Of a stretch of DNA of 58,662 bases, positions 1-9,537 are shown one piece after another. The notes under the pieces are model-generated. The model was not told where the DNA came from. It saw only the letters and a list, made by a program, of their open reading frames with translations, and ran no database searches. The translations under genes were made by a program, and so were the position numbers. Location of the stretch: NCBI RefSeq assembly GCF_005063415.1, contig NZ_SUEG01000016.1, positions 1-58,662 on the forward strand. Reading direction: 5' to 3'. The stretch comes from Mesorhizobium sp. (GTDB lineage: Bacteria > Pseudomonadota > Alphaproteobacteria > Rhizobiales > Rhizobiaceae). Every line of letters starts with the position of its first letter. Within the stretch, counting starts at the first letter, position 1.

Positions 1-1027
1 GGACATGCGGGACAAAGCGCTGCCCGCCCGAGCCCGCCAAAGGCGCGTCATGGCCTAAAACATTGGATGGCGGGGACGAGGCCTTCGGATCGGGCGCAAG
101 GGTTTGCCCCGCCCGTGGCAAACCCGGCCTGTCGCGGTTTGGGATGAACGTCGGCGGCGTTGTCCCTTCGTCCTCGTCACGCGTCATCCTGGCGATTTCC
201 GCCATGCTCGCCGGGCGGTCTCGCGGATCCGGCTGCAGCATGGCTTCAACAATGTCACGAAAATCGTCATCGATGTCGGACAGGTCGGGCACGGTCCGGC
301 GCTTTTCGATGATCTCGAATTGGGACCCGCTCATGTCGATCGGCTTGCCGCGCAGGGCGGCAACCAGCACCAGCCCCAGGCTGTAGATGTCGGACTGCTC
401 GCTGACATCGCCGCTGTATAGCCCCAGTTGTTCGGGGGAAACGTAGTTGTACTTTCCCGCGAATTTTCCGCCGATCAGGGTCTCACCGCCGACGGTCGCC
501 GATCGCGCGATACCGAAATCGATGATCTTGGCGCGGTCAACCCGCCCGCCCGGCAAGATGATGTTGTCCGGAGAGAGGTCGCGGTGAATTGCTCCCGCCT
601 GATGCACGGCGCTCAGACCCGACGTGAGGCGATGGCAGAGCTTGCGCACCTCCTCAGTCGGCATTGGGCCACGTCGCATAATGTCGTATAGCGACTCGCC
701 GTCGACGAATTCCATCGCAAGATAGGGACGACCGATCCCTGGATCGATCGTGAAGACGTGATATCTCACGACCGCATCATGCGAGAGGTGATTGAGGATC
801 GACGCTTCCTTGCGGAACAAGGACAAGATCGTCGGGTCGCGGGCAAATTCGGGCAGGACGATCTTGATCGCGACATGGTCGCCAGTCTGGATGTTGTGGC
901 CGCGGTAGACCTCACCCATGCCGCCGAATGCGATCCTCTCGTCAAGTTCGTAGATGCCGCTGAGCTGCGTGCCGACGGCTGTGTTGGCCAGTTGCGGCGA
1001 TATTCGCGTCTTGTCGTCGGCGCTCAT
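1..1027 (-). CDS. ppkA: T6SS serine/threonine protein kinase (partial, runs off the window)
   Basis: Hanks-type Ser/Thr kinase, cut by the left edge after about 342 residues. The ATG at 1027 lies 5 bp after the pppA stop. Visible motifs are a glycine loop FGGMGEVY (about 34-41), the ATP-binding Lys in VAIK (K55), the catalytic loop HRDLSPDN (148-155), DFG (170-172) and an SPE in place of APE (197-199). A Pro-rich linker starts after about residue 290. The catalytic-loop Lys of HRDLKPEN is Ser here. In Agrobacterium and Pseudomonas, PpkA phosphorylates T6SS parts that Fha proteins then bind. The pairing with pppA and the two FHA genes nearby supports the same role. Substrate assignment is inference. 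Confidence 0.9.
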   Translation of the reverse strand, partial: MSADDKTRISPQLANTAVGTQLSGIYELDERIAFGGMGEVYRGHNIQTGDHVAIKIVLPEFARDPTILSLFRKEASILNHLSHDAVVRYHVFTIDPGIGRPYLAMEFVDGESLYDIMRRGPMPTEEVRKLCHRLTSGLSAVHQAGAIHRDLSPDNIILPGGRVDRAKIIDFGIARSATVGGETLIGGKFAGKYNYVSPEQLGLYSGDVSEQSDIYSLGLVLVAALRGKPIDMSGSQFEIIEKRRTVPDLSDIDDDFRDIVEAMLQPDPRDRPASMAEIARMTRDEDEGTTPPTFIPNRDRPGLPRAGQTLAPDPKASSPPSNVLGHDAPLAGSGGQRFVPHV

Positions 1028-1032
1028 CAGCC

Positions 1033-1806
1033 TCAACCCTCCGCTCTGGACAGATCAGGGTAGGGGGGGTGCCCATTGCTTCTGCTTGCGAATTTTACCA
1101 GTACAATCGTGACATTGTCTGTCCCGCCTCGCTCCAGCACCGTTTTCAGCAGAGCCTCACAGGCCGCCTGAGGTGTTGCAGTCACGACCGCGGCGCCGAT
1201 TTCGGCATCGGTCAAATGCGCAGTCAGCCCATCGGTGCACAACACAAAGATGTCTCCCGGCATGATTTCCCCTTGCTGGAAATCGATGACGATTTCGTCG
1301 CTGACGCCTACCGCATGCGTGATGACATTGCGGCGCGGCCAGGTGAGCGCCTCGGCTGCGCTGATCATACCGCGGTCGAGAAGTTCCTGAACTTCGGTGT
1401 GGTCCTTCGATATCTGCGAGATCGAGGCGTTGCGGATCAGATAAACCCGGCTGTCGCCCGCCCACAGGCAGGCAAATCGCCCATCCATCGCCAACAGGGC
1501 GGCAACGGTGGAGCCGATGGTTATGCCGCGGGATTCGGAGATCTTGCGGATCTCGGCGTTGGCGCGGCTCAGCCTGTCCTCGAAGCGCGCACGAAGATCC
1601 GGGGCGGAACTGGCAATGCCGATCGTGGCCAGATGATCGACAATGCTGGCTGAAGCGACCTCTCCGGCTTCATGCCCACCCATTCCGTCGGCCACCACCC
1701 ACAGGCCAGTCCGTGGCTCGACCAGATAGTTGTCTTCATTGTGCTCACGGACACAGCCATTGTGGCTCACGCCGAAGCTTTCAAAGGAAAGGGCGACATC
1801 GCTCAA
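1033..1806 (-). CDS. pppA: PP2C-family protein phosphatase of the T6SS phospho-switch
   Basis: A 257-residue PP2C/SpoIIE-like phosphatase that would remove phosphate from threonines placed by the adjacent PpkA. The metal-binding motifs are intact: NEDN (23-26), VADGMGGHEAG (38-48), AGDSRVYLIR (116-125), CTDGL (190-194) and GGTDNVT (227-233). No membrane segment or signal peptide is seen, so it should be cytosolic. It precedes ppkA with a 5-bp gap, so the pair is co-transcribed and antagonistic. The upstream region (1807-2034) is non-coding and would hold the promoter, but I see no clear box there. The family is certain and the T6SS role follows from context. Confidence 0.93.
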   Translation of the reverse strand: MSDVALSFESFGVSHNGCVREHNEDNYLVEPRTGLWVVADGMGGHEAGEVASASIVDHLATIGIASSAPDLRARFEDRLSRANAEIRKISESRGITIGSTVAALLAMDGRFACLWAGDSRVYLIRNASISQISKDHTEVQELLDRGMISAAEALTWPRRNVITHAVGVSDEIVIDFQQGEIMPGDIFVLCTDGLTAHLTDAEIGAAVVTATPQAACEALLKTVLERGGTDNVTIVLVKFASRSNGHPPYPDLSRAEG

Positions 1807-2034
1807 CTTGCCACCAAGCGCTTCTCGAAGCGTCCTCTGCAGCGCACTCTCAGGCGCTCGCTAGCGCCACTTTGCCATATGCTGCAATATTAAAGTACCG
1901 AAATTTAGCTTTGAGCGCGTGACGCTTTTCGGAAGAGGCTTGATGGCAAGGGCTATTGACGACGCCGGGCGGAACGTGGCTGTCATCATTGAACCCAATA
2001 GCGGATTGTAGTCTTTGCAGCAGGCACTGGCGGA

Positions 2035-2296
2035 TTACGACCACGACGACTGATTGTGCGGAAGGCGGTTATCGGGATCGTAGGTAGCGAGCGTCGCCGG
2101 CGGCGTGATACTGGCGCCTTGCTTATTCCTCGAGCGCTGTCTGGGGCGCTCGCGACAGATACAGCGCTTCGACCCCCGGCCGATTGAAGCGGCCACCGTC
2201 GGAAGCTGCGCCCGCACCGCTGGTCGGGAGGAAGGCCCATTTGGGTGTTAGGTAGCGATGAAAGATTTCGTCGGGACCGACGCGAGAGATTTTCAC
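2035..2296 (-). pseudogene. RES-domain toxin, frameshifted and truncated
   Basis: A GTG start at 2296 overlaps the stop of the upstream antitoxin by 4 nt, the usual layout of a Xre-RES pair. The first 57 codons read as a RES toxin: an N-terminal FHRY segment, then GGRFNRPGVEALYLS and the start of the PQTALEEY motif. A TAA at 2123-2125 interrupts exactly at that last motif. The homologous reading (KQGASITPPATLATYDP) continues in another frame until a stop at 2035, which fits loss of two bases near 2124. The remaining C-terminal half of a normal RES domain (about 150 residues) is not recognisable. RES toxins degrade NAD+, but this copy should be inactive. Confidence 0.8.
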
Positions 2297-2679
2297 CCGC
2301 GCGCGCCGTTCTCAAGATCGCGAACAAACGCGAGAACCGCCTCGACTTGGCCGTTGGCGACAAGTTCGGCCGCCGTGCGATGCCCATAGTCGGCGATCGG
2401 CTCGTTGCGATACCAATAAATGGCCCTGTCAACTTCGCCGGTGAGTTCCGTCGCCGCCGAGATCACCTTCACCATTTCGCGCATCCTGCCCTGCAGGCGC
2501 TCGGAGGAAGGGTTGCGCAACGTATTTCGATGGACGCCTGTTAGCTGCGCCAGATTGGCAATCTTCACACCTAGGGCCTTCGACAGGCGTTGGGGCGAGA
2601 TATAGGGGGTCCGAGGCTCCTGAAGGCTGTCAACGAAGCCCGAGACCATTGCGTTGTATGCATGCTGAACCGGCGGCAT
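2293..2679 (-). CDS. Xre/MbcA/ParS-type antitoxin of a RES toxin pair
   Basis: A 128-residue protein with an N-terminal helix-turn-helix region (ISPQRLSKALGVKIANLAQL) and a C-terminal toxin-binding segment ending YRNEPIADYGHRTAAEL, typical of the MbcA/ParS/Xre antitoxin domain. I chose ATG 2679 over the more upstream ATG at 2730. GAGG lies 6 nt before 2679, and the longer start would place the gene's own candidate operator (2712-2731) inside the coding region. It should bind and neutralise a RES toxin and repress its own operon. The partner gene just downstream is broken, so this is an antitoxin without a working toxin. Family assignment is confident. Confidence 0.85.
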   Translation of the reverse strand: MPPVQHAYNAMVSGFVDSLQEPRTPYISPQRLSKALGVKIANLAQLTGVHRNTLRNPSSERLQGRMREMVKVISAATELTGEVDRAIYWYRNEPIADYGHRTAAELVANGQVEAVLAFVRDLENGARG

Positions 2680-2711
2680 GGGAAACCTCAAAAATTCATT
2701 GCTGCACAATG

Positions 2712-2731
2712 TATGCACATAATAATGCATA
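2712..2731. promoter_or_regulatory. Palindromic candidate operator of the Xre-RES pair
   Basis: Inverted repeat TATGCA - 8 nt - TGCATA in an AT-rich patch 33 bp upstream of the antitoxin start. Its position suits autorepression by the antitoxin. Binding is inferred, not shown. Confidence 0.4.
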
Positions 2732-2857
2732 TCAACCGCACAGGCAAATGCGCTTTATCCCAGAGTTCACTCTGATGCGACTTCACCGATGGAAGGACAA
2801 TCCGTGATCGCAGCAACTTTTGGCGCCCTAGTTGCACCAGGTGAGGCTCAAATCCTC

Positions 2858-5800
2858 TCAAAACGCCTTCGGACAGCTGAATGCAGAAAGTGCGGGAAGG
2901 AAGAACGGGCTGGGTCCGGAACCGGTCTGGATCGTATAGCTGACGTCGCGTCCGCCGATTACGAAGCGCGCCTCAACAGTGCCGTCTTTGCTGGTGATCG
3001 TCGCCTTGTCCAGCAACCGCTTGAGCGACCACGGCCCTTCGAACCTGATTGCGGATTCGCGGCCCGGCATTTCCGGTATCAGTCTCAGACTGGCGGACGC
3101 CGAGGCCGCGCCGCTCGGCCAGGACACCGTGCTTGGCGTGTTACCCGCCTGGTTGCTCTGGACGATCTGGCCATCGACGTCGAGCACCGCAGCATCTGCA
3201 TCGCCATTCAGCGAGAACGGGGCAAAGGTCAGGTTGACCGAGGGCATTGATCCGCCCGAGGGGAAAAAGGCGTTGCGGATTTCCGCAGCCACCTGAAAGT
3301 TTTTCAGCGTCGACTTCGACAGGTCGCGCCCAAAGCGCGCATCCTGTTTCCAGCTCCAGTCCTGGCCGCTCATGTCGATCAAGGAAGCAAGGTTCTGTGC
3401 GAAGAACCGGTCCATCAGGCCGCCCGGAGAGAACAACTTGGCGAAGTCCGCCATCGCAATATCCTGGGTACCATCGCCGGCGAAGGGGTAGCGGCCGTTG
3501 ACCGCCTCCTCGCAGGGCTGCGTGACGGCCTGTTCGAGCATCTCGTTCAAATTCGTCAACGAAATTTCAGCCGCGTTGCCCTCAAATTCGTCTGCAGTTG
3601 CGTTGACCATTCTGCCGAGTTGCTTGGGCAGACGCGATGCATTGGCGCGAAGGGTGGCTATCTGCAGCTGCAGGTTGGCGTTTACACGTTCCGTCTGCGA
3701 AGGGACCTCGGTTGCCAGTTGCAGGCTCTGGTGGATATCGCGAAAATTCTGGGTCAGCGCATCGATCGGTCGGTGTCCAAAAGGACCGCTTACCAGAGCC
3801 TGGAAGGACCTGAACTGCGCTTCGATGTTTGCCCCGGGGCTCTGGCTTTGAAATTTCGCGGACCCGGTACCGGCACGGCTTTGCGATTTTGCGGAGCTAA
3901 CTTGAATGCCGATGCGAGCCAGGCCCTTGGCCATGTCTGCGGCGTCCTGGGACTGGCGCATGACGGTGCCGGCTTGCATCCCTGTGCCCGACTCTTCGCC
4001 AGAGACAGAGTCGCGCGCCAGGGCTGTTTCCTCGGCAATCGCGGTAAAAAGCTGTTCGATCGGCGAGCTTGGTGAGGCAACGGCGGAAAGCGCGACATAG
4101 TGCGGCTTGTCGTTCAGCATGGCCTTGAATTTCAAACCATCGAGAACGCTGTTCCATGCGGCTGCGAACTCCTTGCCGTAGCGGTCGAGAAGTTCGGGGC
4201 CGAGTTTGAGCAACTCCTGATCGATGCCGCCTTGCTCGCCGCCACCTCCCAGAACCCACTGGTCGTCGTCGAGTGTCTGCGCAATGCGCGAAAGCTGTCC
4301 GAGATAAAAGTTGTTGAATCCGGCATGGGTGTAGAGACCGGGAACACGGAGCTTCGACAAATCGCCGCCATCGACGCGCTCGAACACAAGTTGCGCTTCC
4401 GGCCCGCCTTTTTGCGAAACAGAAAAATCGTCCAGCGCAGCCGCGTACACCGCCGACTTGATCGACGCGGACGCACGATCGGCAAGGCTCATGCGCCCGA
4501 GCGAACGCTGGGCGGCTTCCACAAGCGGCTGGTTGAGTTCGAAAACCGGATCATAGGCATCGTCCAACGCAAGCATGGCGCGTAAGTGCTTTTCGAGCTG
4601 CGCGCGTCCTTCCCGGTTGCTCTCGCCCGGATACCGGTTCTGTTCCCAATCCTGCTTCATCCAGGAGATGATCAATGGATCATCGACCTTGGGTGCCTTA
4701 CCACCGAGCATCAGGTAAATCTTGAGCGGTTCGTAAAGCGCGGCGGGATCAGCCATCGTCGCCTGGACTGTCCGCTCAGCCTGAATAAGCAGACGCGACC
4801 GCAACATTCGTTCCAGTGCTTGCCGGTAGGCCGTTGTCGATGCCGAAAGAAGCCTTTCCCGCTGGCCAAGGCCGACCGTTTCCGCGATCGGTGTCGGTAA
4901 GTCACTGGTTTCGAAACCGGCCGGCATGTTGCGCAATTGGTCGAGCGGCCCGATGACGTTTTCAAGGTCGACATCGGTGACCGTCGTCGTTTTGAGCAGG
5001 GCGTCCGCTGTCACGCGATATTGGCTCATCGCCTGCGTCGTGGAGGCGATCAGTGAGCGGTTGGCCATGAAGCTCATCCCGAGCGTGCCAAGGGCTATGG
5101 CTGTGATCAACGCTATGATGCCAAAGCCGCAATATCGGAGAACCGCTGCCCGCCTCTCGGTCGCTCGGTCATAGGAAACCCATTCGGATTCAGCGAAAAT
5201 GACATCAGTCAGGAGGTCGTGCAAAAAGAAGCTCTTGCCGGTTCCGGACAGATGGGGGCGGGAATTGTTGCCGAAGCTGCGGCCGATTGCGCCCAACACC
5301 TGATCGATCGGCGTCCCCTCTTGGGTCCCCGACGAGAAGTAGAGCCCACGCAAGCTGACATTCACCTGCCTGCGGACCGGATCGAACAGGCTGGTCACGA
5401 AACCGGCAATTCGGCCCTTGAGCGCGTAAAACTGGGCCGGAAAGCCAAAGATCGATATGCGCGCGACGGGATCAGCCTCTTCCTGCAGGCGATCAGCCAT
5501 CTCATCCGCCAAGCGGTTCGCCAGTGCATCGAATTCGGCCGGAGCCTCACCGGCCATGTTCTTGTTGCGGTCTGTGGTCTGGAATGTCGCGCCCCAGACC
5601 TTGCGCCTGCGCGGCTCCTCGAAACTGCCGAAATAATCCATGAAGCCGGCAACAAGATCGGCCTTGGTGAAAAGCAGGTACACCGGAAACTGGATTTTCA
5701 GCGTCTCGTGGATCTCCCTCAGGCGACTTCGTATTTCAACGACATGGGCGTCGAGCTGCTGGTCATCGAGGCTGATGAGATCGGCAAGGCTGATGGCCAG

Positions 5801-6421
5801 GATAACCCCGTTGATCGGTTGTCTGGTGCGGTATTTCTTGAGCAGTGACAAAAACGCAAGCCAGCTCTTGCTGTCGCTTCCAGCATTGGAATCCTGCGTG
5901 GTGTAGCGTCCCGCCGTGTCGATCAGCACGGCCTCTTCGGTAAACCACCAGTCGCAGGAGCGGGTGCCGCCAACACCGGCCACCGGCTGGGCGTCTCCTG
6001 AACCGGCAAGCGGAAAATTCAGACCCGAATTGACCAGTGCCGTCGTCTTGCCGGCGCCGGGCGGGCCAATGACGATGTACCAGGGAATGTCGTAAAGGAA
6101 ATTGCGCTTGCCGCTCGACCGCTTGAGTGCTGCGATGGCCTCACTCATGCGCGCCTCGAGCACCGGTGAATCGTCATTGCCCCCGTCGTTGCGGGCAATG
6201 ACGATCTCGAGCGCTTTTTGCGCCTTTCTCACCTGCCAGACGCGCACTGCGTAAACGAGGGCCGCGGTCGCCACGATCGTGCCGATGATTGTCGCGCGCA
6301 ACCAGACAGGTCCCAGCGGCCGGATATCGGCGAAGCGGATCAAAGGTCCAGCAAACCAGATCGCCGCCGCGAAACCGGCCAACGCGGCCGTGCTGAATAT
6401 CCGCGGCAGCCAACGCATCAT
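2858..6421 (-). CDS. tssM: TssM (IcmF family) inner-membrane protein, second copy
   Basis: A 1187-residue TssM/IcmF/VasK protein. It spans the inner membrane and, with TssL and TssJ, forms the T6SS membrane complex. Two N-terminal membrane segments (about 8-30 and 41-60) are followed by a cytoplasmic GTPase-like domain with Walker A GPPGAGKT (119-126) and a Walker B region ending LIDTAGRY. A third membrane segment (about 430-450) leads to a large periplasmic part. The length is normal. It is 22 bp downstream of the second tssL and belongs to the fha-tssL-tssM block transcribed from 9293. A diverged paralogue lies at 17480-21016. Nothing suggests decay in either copy. Confidence 0.95.
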   Translation of the reverse strand: MMRWLPRIFSTAALAGFAAAIWFAGPLIRFADIRPLGPVWLRATIIGTIVATAALVYAVRVWQVRKAQKALEIVIARNDGGNDDSPVLEARMSEAIAALKRSSGKRNFLYDIPWYIVIGPPGAGKTTALVNSGLNFPLAGSGDAQPVAGVGGTRSCDWWFTEEAVLIDTAGRYTTQDSNAGSDSKSWLAFLSLLKKYRTRQPINGVILAISLADLISLDDQQLDAHVVEIRSRLREIHETLKIQFPVYLLFTKADLVAGFMDYFGSFEEPRRRKVWGATFQTTDRNKNMAGEAPAEFDALANRLADEMADRLQEEADPVARISIFGFPAQFYALKGRIAGFVTSLFDPVRRQVNVSLRGLYFSSGTQEGTPIDQVLGAIGRSFGNNSRPHLSGTGKSFFLHDLLTDVIFAESEWVSYDRATERRAAVLRYCGFGIIALITAIALGTLGMSFMANRSLIASTTQAMSQYRVTADALLKTTTVTDVDLENVIGPLDQLRNMPAGFETSDLPTPIAETVGLGQRERLLSASTTAYRQALERMLRSRLLIQAERTVQATMADPAALYEPLKIYLMLGGKAPKVDDPLIISWMKQDWEQNRYPGESNREGRAQLEKHLRAMLALDDAYDPVFELNQPLVEAAQRSLGRMSLADRASASIKSAVYAAALDDFSVSQKGGPEAQLVFERVDGGDLSKLRVPGLYTHAGFNNFYLGQLSRIAQTLDDDQWVLGGGGEQGGIDQELLKLGPELLDRYGKEFAAAWNSVLDGLKFKAMLNDKPHYVALSAVASPSSPIEQLFTAIAEETALARDSVSGEESGTGMQAGTVMRQSQDAADMAKGLARIGIQVSSAKSQSRAGTGSAKFQSQSPGANIEAQFRSFQALVSGPFGHRPIDALTQNFRDIHQSLQLATEVPSQTERVNANLQLQIATLRANASRLPKQLGRMVNATADEFEGNAAEISLTNLNEMLEQAVTQPCEEAVNGRYPFAGDGTQDIAMADFAKLFSPGGLMDRFFAQNLASLIDMSGQDWSWKQDARFGRDLSKSTLKNFQVAAEIRNAFFPSGGSMPSVNLTFAPFSLNGDADAAVLDVDGQIVQSNQAGNTPSTVSWPSGAASASASLRLIPEMPGRESAIRFEGPWSLKRLLDKATITSKDGTVEARFVIGGRDVSYTIQTGSGPSPFFLPALSAFSCPKAF

Positions 6422-6443
6422 GGGCGTTTCCGACCGGCGGTGT

Positions 6444-7946
6444 TCACAGCGTTTCCTCCTTGGGGATCATCACGTCGACACGGCGGTTCTTGGCGCGGCC
6501 CTCGGACGTCGCATTGTCGGCAATTGGCTCATCTTCGCCCTTGCCATCGGCGGTTATTCGCGAGGGATCGCTAAGTTTCGCGGCGATCATTGTTTCAACA
6601 GCCTTCGCGCGGACGACAGAAAGGTCAAAGTTGGATTTGAACGTGCTTGATTTCCGTGGCTTCACATTGTCCGTGTGGCCAACGATCCTGATTGGCCCTG
6701 GCTCGTGCTCAAGGGCTGCGGCAATCTGTGCGGCCAGTGGCAGAAACTCGGGCTTCACTTCGGTCTTGCCAGGCTGAAACAACAAGAGATTGCTGATCTC
6801 CACAACGATGAAGTCGCCCTTCATGCCGACGGTGAGCCCGCCGCGCTCGACTTGCGTGGCCAGTGCCGAGCGGATGCGGTCGATCTGCTCGGTTGCAGCA
6901 GGCGAGGCGACTGTCACCGGTTTGGAAAGCGAGGGTACCACACTGGCGCGCTCGATCGTCACAGGCGTCGAGGGATTGAGCGCCAGCAATTGTCTGGCTG
7001 CAGCATCGCCTTCATCGGTCATGAACGCCCGCAACGTGAAGAACGCGGCCGTCAGCAGGGCTGAGGCCGCTGCAGCAACACCCCAGAGCGGCAGGCGGAT
7101 TGAAGACGGCATCATCGTCGCGGCCATGCCTTGCCAGCGGGGGGAGATATCCTCTCCGGCGCGGGCCCTGAAATAGCGAAGCGTCTCGTACACGTCGCGC
7201 CGCACACGTTCGAGACTGGTATCGTCGCGCGCCAGCCCCCGATACTGGCCCTCAAATCCCAGGGAAAGGCAGACATGCATCAGCTCGACCAGGTCTAAGT
7301 GTGGCTCCGGATTGGCCAGCACCTTGTTCAATGCTTCGTAAAAGCCGGCGCCAGTGGCTTCGATGTGAAAGAACCGCGACAGCATACTGTGCAGTGCCCA
7401 GGTGTCCTTGCCGGCCCAGGGCAGGTTGCCCACAAGATCGTCGGCGGTTTCGCAAAGAGCAAACTTCGCGATCCGCGCATCCTCTTGGGGAACGCCTGAC
7501 TTCTCCAGCGTCCAGTCGAACCTCTCGATCGCAGCGGCGATATGTTCGGCCAATTGCGCCGCCTGTCTTTCGACCGGCACGAGCCTGAGATGCCCGAACA
7601 GGACGAGCAACGGTGCTGACGCAGCGAGGATCGGATTTGCCGTCGAATATTTTACGGTGTCTGCGGCGCCGAGCAGCACCTCCTGCGCAATGGTCGGCCT
7701 TGACCCGGCTGCCTCGGCTCCGGCCGCTGTACCGGACGATGCTCCCTGATAAAGAATGGTTCCGGATGTCCAGTCCGGCGGCATATGCCGACCTATGTCA
7801 GGATCGAAAACTGTCGATTCTTTGACATCCGAGGGCCCGACGGTCTTCGCAATCGGTTCGCTTGCGGCTGGTTTCGCATTCTGCCCGCGCCGTGGGCGGA
7901 TGACGGTCTTGCCCACCGGGCCGAAAGGATCGTCCTTCGAGCTCAT
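6444..7946 (-). CDS. tssL: TssL (DotU family) with C-terminal OmpA-like domain, second copy
   Basis: A 500-residue TssL. A cytoplasmic DotU domain (about 95-290) is followed by one membrane helix (about 300-320) and a periplasmic OmpA-like peptidoglycan-binding domain containing VGHTDNV and ending GRAKNRRVDVMI. ATG 7946 was preferred to the ATG at 8027. From 7946 the protein begins MSSKDDPFG with Thr14 before VIRP, matching the N-terminus of the other TssL here and the Thr14 phospho-switch reported for Agrobacterium TssL. The upstream 27 codons have no family similarity. It should anchor TssM and bind an Fha protein when phosphorylated, which is inferred. It is followed by tssM at 6421. Confidence 0.93.
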   Translation of the reverse strand: MSSKDDPFGPVGKTVIRPRRGQNAKPAASEPIAKTVGPSDVKESTVFDPDIGRHMPPDWTSGTILYQGASSGTAAGAEAAGSRPTIAQEVLLGAADTVKYSTANPILAASAPLLVLFGHLRLVPVERQAAQLAEHIAAAIERFDWTLEKSGVPQEDARIAKFALCETADDLVGNLPWAGKDTWALHSMLSRFFHIEATGAGFYEALNKVLANPEPHLDLVELMHVCLSLGFEGQYRGLARDDTSLERVRRDVYETLRYFRARAGEDISPRWQGMAATMMPSSIRLPLWGVAAAASALLTAAFFTLRAFMTDEGDAAARQLLALNPSTPVTIERASVVPSLSKPVTVASPAATEQIDRIRSALATQVERGGLTVGMKGDFIVVEISNLLLFQPGKTEVKPEFLPLAAQIAAALEHEPGPIRIVGHTDNVKPRKSSTFKSNFDLSVVRAKAVETMIAAKLSDPSRITADGKGEDEPIADNATSEGRAKNRRVDVMIPKEETL

Positions 7947-8237
7947 CGCCGATATGCCGCTGCCATGCGGTGCCCGCGTTCGCGTGCGAGAGGCGCCAGA
8001 TTTTTCCTGGCCGGATAGCGCAGGCAAGTATCATACCGGCACGGCCGCGGTCCGGAGCTACAAGAAACTATGGCGCCGCAATATGACATCTGCCGCAGAC
8101 CCCCAGGTCAATCAGGCTTACCCGCTTGGCGAACTGTCGTATGTGATCGTAGTCTCAGATGTTGTCGATTGGAACATCATGCGGTGCGCCGACGCGCTTT
8201 TCTTCGTCAGCTAAAGCGCCGCAGTTTGTTTGGCCGT

Positions 8238-9293
8238 CTATTTTTGCTTGTCAGCTTTTGCATACGCTTCGCTGAAATAGGCCAAGAATATATCCAGCAT
8301 GCCGTTTTCGTGTGCTTCCTCCATGCTCCGCCACGTCCCGACAAACGCGTCCCATGCTTGGGCCTTCTTCGAGGTAAACGACGTCGGCGGGAGCTTTTTG
8401 CCGATCGCTTCCGGCGACAGGTCGTCAAGCAGTCGAGAGAGCGCAGCTTGCATGGCGGCATAGGTGGCAAATTCGTGCGCCTTGAGATCGCGGAATGCGT
8501 CTTCGACGCTGTGCCTGGCATCGAGATAGCCGGCCCTGCGCCGCGCGAACATGATTTCGAGTATGTCGTCGGTGCCCGGGACAAATTTGAGGGGATTGTT
8601 TTCAGCGGAGCTTACCATTGTTCGGTGTGGGCTCTTGGCCAATGTCTTTGCGGCCGCACGTGCCTTCAGCAGCATGGCCAGTTGCTCGACCACCGTGCGC
8701 AGCACCGCGCCGATTTCGGCAGCGACTTCATGCGGATCACGCAATTGAAACAATTCCGGCGAAATGCCTGCGGCAATTGCAATTTCCCGCAGCGCCTCGT
8801 CTTTCGTCGAAGGGACGGTCGCAGGCGACGACGATGTCGATGGCGGGGCTTGCCCGAGCCATCGCTCTGCCGAACTGAAAAAAGGCTCGCCTCCGGAATC
8901 AAGCAGCCGATCGGCCGCGACCGGCATGTGTCGTTGCGTCGAACCTCGGTCAGCCTCCGGCTGACTTGGCGTTGCGTGCTCGTCGTCAATCGATACAAAG
9001 ATGACGTAGCGGCCGACCAGGAGCCTGTCGCCGTGGTCTAGCCGGCGCGGACCGGTGATGCGTTGGCTCGATCCATTGATGAAAGTGCCATTGCGCGAAA
9101 TATCGTGCAGCCAAAACGCGCCTGCCTCGTATCGGATCTGGCAATGCCGGCCGGAGATGAACTTGTCAGGGTCGGGCAAGATCCAGTCGCAATGTTCGCG
9201 CCCGATTTTGAAGCTGCGATTACGCGATCTGTAGCCGGGCGACACGCCAGCGGGCAGGGCATCGACATTGCTGATCTGCAGACTGATTAACAT
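8238..9293 (-). CDS. fha: FHA-domain T6SS regulator (Fha/TagH), second copy
   Basis: A 351-residue protein with an N-terminal FHA domain (about 25-105) and a C-terminal domain of the T6SS-associated FHA family (about 180-340). The phosphothreonine-binding residues are all present: GR (31-32), S-x-x-H (47-50) and the NGT turn (68-70). The linker is short, in contrast to the long Pro/Ala linker of the other copy at 24178-25656. It would read phosphorylated TssL or similar targets of PpkA in the cytoplasm. It is the first gene of the fha-tssL-tssM block. A 291-bp gap separates it from tssL, and no gene is seen in that gap. Confidence 0.9.
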   Translation of the reverse strand: MLISLQISNVDALPAGVSPGYRSRNRSFKIGREHCDWILPDPDKFISGRHCQIRYEAGAFWLHDISRNGTFINGSSQRITGPRRLDHGDRLLVGRYVIFVSIDDEHATPSQPEADRGSTQRHMPVAADRLLDSGGEPFFSSAERWLGQAPPSTSSSPATVPSTKDEALREIAIAAGISPELFQLRDPHEVAAEIGAVLRTVVEQLAMLLKARAAAKTLAKSPHRTMVSSAENNPLKFVPGTDDILEIMFARRRAGYLDARHSVEDAFRDLKAHEFATYAAMQAALSRLLDDLSPEAIGKKLPPTSFTSKKAQAWDAFVGTWRSMEEAHENGMLDIFLAYFSEAYAKADKQK

Positions 9294-9537
9294 GCGAAAT
9301 CGCCTGTGTGATCGCTGGCAGCCTTGCCGACACGATACTCCATGTTTTTAGCGTGGCTAATCCCAAAATTCGCATCACAGTGGGCCACCTATTCGTGGTC
9401 CGCTTTGGCCTGCACAACAAACATGTGGTACGCTCGAAATGGACTGGCAACCATCAGGGTTTGATGTGATTTCGAGTTCCTGATCAGGATCTTCAAATCC
9501 ACTGGGCTGGCCGCCAGGCCGAGGAGGGGCACGACCC

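Noticed and set aside
1807..2034. A continuation of the RES toxin toward pppA
   Set aside because: I translated the segment in the remaining frames and saw no convincing RES C-terminal motif, so the pseudogene was ended at 2035.
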